Part shown: positions 61,718-64,000 of the stretch, piece by piece
Position numbering within the stretch: the stretch's first letter is position 1
Layout of the letters: the number at the start of each line of letters is the position of its first letter
DNA from: Choricystis sp. odSpoLacu1
Taxonomy: Eukaryota > Chlorophyta > Trebouxiophyceae
Reading direction: 5' to 3'
DNA: 64,000 bases
Assembly (NCBI GenBank): GCA_958009055.1
Contig: OY253649.1
Location: forward strand, 434,001-498,000
Program-made: the position numbers and the translations under genes
Notes under the pieces: generated by a model
What the model saw: the letters and a program-made list of their open reading frames with translations, nothing else
The model's database searches: none
What the model was told of the DNA's origin: nothing

Positions 61718-62394
61718 TCACGCCCCCAGATCCGCCATTCCCCCCACCATGTGTTCCGCCGCCAGCCCCGTCTCCCCCGTGCGCACGCGCACGATGTCGG
61801 CGACGGGGGACACAAAGATTTTGCCGTCCCCAATCTCCCCCGTGCGGGCGGCAGCCACGACGAGGCGGACAACAGCGTTCACTTGGTCCCGCCTGATAAC
61901 AACTGTGACCATCTTTTTGTCGATCAGGGAGGATGTGTCGTGCGACGTGCCGCCGTACCGTTCCTTCCTCCCGCCCTGCACCCCCGCCCCCGCCACGTCG
62001 GCCGCAGTCATGCCCATGATGCCGGCCCGGGACAGCGCGTTGACGACGGTGGGCAGGCGCCAGGGGCGGACGATGGCCTCCACTTTGAAGAAGGCGGCGT
62101 TGGGGAATGCAGAGAGGTCGCACGAGACCGCCAGGCTGGCCGGGGCTCGCGGGGCGGCGGGTGGAGTGGCGCAGGGGGGAGGGAGGAGTGTCTGGCGACG
62201 GCGGGATGGTGTTGTGGCGGCGGGCAGGGGGGCCCGCCGGCTGTGTGGGTAGGAGGAGAGGGATTGAGGGTTAAAAAAACGCTGGGACGCCTCGAGACTC
62301 GTGTGCTTTTGCCACCACCCACCTCCCTGGCTCCCGTCCCTCACCTGCACCGCGGCACGCCACACACGGCAGTGCGGCTCAGGACCACCGGCAT
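61718..62394 (-). CDS. GLNB: PII nitrogen/carbon sensor, chloroplast
   Basis: Trimeric signalling protein that binds ATP/ADP and 2-oxoglutarate and controls N-acetylglutamate kinase and other plastid enzymes. Exons 62345-62394 and 61718-62240 (phase 2) give 190 aa. Ser/Arg/Pro-rich transit peptide of about 60 residues. Core: [34 protein letters not shown] (T-loop base), the B-loop [14 protein letters not shown] and [11 protein letters not shown] (C-loop). The T-loop is [12 protein letters not shown]. Only about 14 residues follow RTGE, so the glutamine-binding C-terminal extension described for some green-algal PII proteins looks short or absent. Confidence 0.95.
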
Positions 62395-62612
62395 TGGGGG
62401 CAGGAGTCAGCGAGGGAGGGGCGCGGCAGGGGGGTGCTAGGGCAAAACGAAGGTTTTTTGTGTGTGTTTTTTTTTCGCGACCTCGAGTTTTAATGTTGGC
62501 TTTGAACACAGTCGCCCCAATTGTGTGCTGTCACGGCACAGGGCGCGTGCGCACGCACCTGCCGCCCTAGTGCACCCGACGTTTCCCCTGTCTGACGCAC
62601 AGCCACACCCCA

Positions 62613-63193
62613 ATGCACACCACGCGGTTGGCGGCACGTGTGCCGCTCTGCCGCCTGGAAACCCCACCCCGGCTGGCCCGCCCCACGCCAGCACCAACAC
62701 GCGGGCAACAGATTGAGCCTGCGTCGTGGCCCAGGATCGCAGCAGTCGTGCACGTGGGCGGCCCTGCAGCCGGCGCAGGTGATGACGGCGCCACCGCCCC
62801 CGCCCCCGACAGCGAGCTGGTGCTGTACACAAAGGCCGGGTGCCCGCTGTGCGCTGGGCTGGAGGTGAGGATGGGGAAAAGGCAGGATTCAAAGGGCTGC
62901 AGAGAGGACGACTTTTTTTTTGTCACCCCCCACCCCCCTTTCCCTCTCAGTCCAAAATCCAAGCCGCCCTCGACAAAGCCGCCTTCCTGCCTTCCCCCCT
63001 GACCGGCGTCACCCTCACCCTCATTGACATCGCGTCCCTGCCCGACGGGGGCGGCCCTCTAGCTTTAGAAGTGCCTGTTGTAGCGTGGCGCACCCCGGAC
63101 GGGACCGAAGTGCGGGTGCCGCGGTCTCCGCCGCGGGCGACGGCTGACAAGGTGGCGGCCACGCTGGTGGAGGCCAAGCCCGAGAGTGACTGA
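62613..63193 (+). CDS. Glutaredoxin-like (DUF836) protein, organellar
   Basis: Small thioredoxin-fold protein. Exons 62613-62864 and 62951-63193 (phase 0) give 164 aa. The N-terminal about 60 residues (Arg/Pro/Thr/Ala) are a likely transit peptide. The fold starts at SELVLYTKAGCPLCAGLESK with active-site CPLC, then LTLIDIASLPD, a cis-Pro strand LEVPVVAWRTPDG and a C-terminal helix. This is the DUF836 glutaredoxin-like pattern. Diverges from PII with 218 bp between starts. Confidence 0.82.
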
Positions 63194-63238
63194 ATGAATG
63201 TAGTTTAAAAAAACAATGACTTAAAACTTGACCAAATT

Positions 63239-64000
63239 TCACATACACTTGCTCCGCCCCCTCCGCACGCAACCCTCCCCCCCCGCCTCTGCGTACGCGC
63301 CATACACGCCCGCCGCCACGGCGGCCGCCGCGTCGAAAGCGGCATCGTTGGCGCCGGAGGCGGTGTGGGTGGCCTCTGCGGCTGCATCCACCCCCACCCC
63401 CACCTTCTCCATCACCACCAGCCGCCGCGAGTACCAGCGCGTCAACGGTTGCTCGCACACGGTGACCAGGCGCAGGGCCGGGTGGGAAGGAATGTGGGAG
63501 GGCGGGATGTCACCCGCGGCGGTGGGCAGGAAGTACACGAGGCGCCCGGCCGGCCGCAACCTCCGCGCGGCGCCACACAACAGATCACTCAAACAGTCGG
63601 CCAGGCTGTAGGGCGCCGTGGGCGCGATGCCGCCCTGCACCCGGAAGCGGGTGCCCGCGCGGGCGGGCTTGCGGGCGGGGGTGGGCGGTGGGTGGGTGGG
63701 GGCGCCCGCGTCGGCCGCCGCGGCTGCGTGCGCCTGGGTGCGGCCGCCCGCCCGCACCCCGTACGGTGGATCCGCAATCACCGCGTCTACCCCACCGTCC
63801 GCGGGTCCGCGCGTCAACGGCAGCCTCCCCATGTCCGCCACCAGGAAGGCGGCGGGCGCCAGGCGGGCGGCCGCAAAGTTGTCGGCGACGCCCGCGGGCG
63901 CGCCCTTGGCGGCGGCCGCGGCAGCGGCCGACCCGGCCGGCCCAGCCTCGTACCTCGCCCCCCCCGTCGCCGTCACGCGGGCTCCAGTGGCGCCCACTGC
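63239..64000 (-). CDS. TRMT11: TRMT11 / Trm11 tRNA guanosine-10 N2-methyltransferase, partial
   Basis: Class I SAM methyltransferase that modifies G10 of tRNA with TRMT112. Only the C-terminal about 254 residues are here; the 5' part lies beyond 64000. The visible portion has the exocyclic-amine motif IADPPYGVRAGGR, then DCLSDLLCGAARRLRPAGRL, VYFLPT, and LVTVCEQPLTRWYSRRLVVM near the end, all typical of Trm11. A Thr/Pro/Ala insertion sits after DPPYGVRAG. The SAM-binding Gly loop is upstream, out of view. Confidence 0.9.
   Translation of the reverse strand, partial: AVGATGARVTATGGARYEAGPAGSAAAAAAAKGAPAGVADNFAAARLAPAAFLVADMGRLPLTRGPADGGVDAVIADPPYGVRAGGRTQAHAAAAADAGAPTHPPPTPARKPARAGTRFRVQGGIAPTAPYSLADCLSDLLCGAARRLRPAGRLVYFLPTAAGDIPPSHIPSHPALRLVTVCEQPLTRWYSRRLVVMEKVGVGVDAAAEATHTASGANDAAFDAAAAVAAGVYGAYAEAGGEGCVRRGRSKCM

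Noticed and set aside
1..64000. Bacterial or organellar origin, CRISPR array, prophage or transposon
   Set aside because: Spliced nuclear-type genes with transit peptides throughout; no spaced direct repeats, integrase, transposase or reverse-transcriptase sequence seen.

Overview
The window is nuclear DNA from a eukaryotic alga, almost certainly a green alga (Chlorophyta). Evidence: GT-AG introns in most genes; a PsbO oxygen-evolving-complex protein with a lumen-targeting presequence; plastid-type PII, MinE, IF-3, peptide deformylase, SecY2, CBBY and FKBP17-2-like genes with transit peptides; and a eukaryotic core set (SF1, WDR75, WDR82, SEC61G, CHMP6, ALG3, ALG12, tomosyn, cytosolic HSP70 ending EEVD). 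The DNA is very GC-rich and compact: 44 genes in 64 kb, with neighbours usually 50-200 bp apart. I do not name a genus.

Layout. 1-5.5 kb: partial cytochrome P450, thiolase, ubiquitin protease, orphan. 5.5-18.3 kb: a run of minus-strand genes (HAD phosphatase, secreted Ig-like protein, SF1, WDR75, tomosyn). 18.6-25.6 kb: CBBY, a small secreted protein, IF-3, a Cys-rich protein, SEC61G, an RFWD3-type RING protein. 26-34.5 kb: divergent psbO/FKBP17-2, ALG12, a coiled-coil protein, a lumenal DUF6816-type gene with an in-frame stop, WDR82. 34.8-44.1 kb: HSP70, a small membrane protein, MinE, a CZIB/DUF866 protein without its CXXC motifs, two orphans, ALG3. 44.1-52.9 kb: membrane protein, CHMP6, Fpg/Nei glycosylase with SAP domain, B3-like protein, NDUFAF3, SecY2, orphan, MED22-like. 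53-64 kb: NmrA-like SDR, prolyl 4-hydroxylase, TPR/SGNH-like protein, peptide deformylase, a 1.2-kb G-rich gap, hnRNP F/H-like protein, PII, glutaredoxin-like, partial TRMT11.

The genes are housekeeping and do not form an operon or island. Shared features: (i) many divergent pairs share 70-200 bp promoters; (ii) introns are G-rich after the donor and C-rich before the acceptor, so their ends can pair; (iii) stops are mostly TGA, then TAG, with TAA almost absent; (iv) four recognisable genes have broken reading frames, five breaks in all, and each break is cured by removing one unit of a homopolymer or CG repeat. I found no tRNA, rRNA, CRISPR, prophage or intact transposon. Exon boundaries were set by hand from splice consensus, reading phase and family similarity recalled from memory; no search was run.
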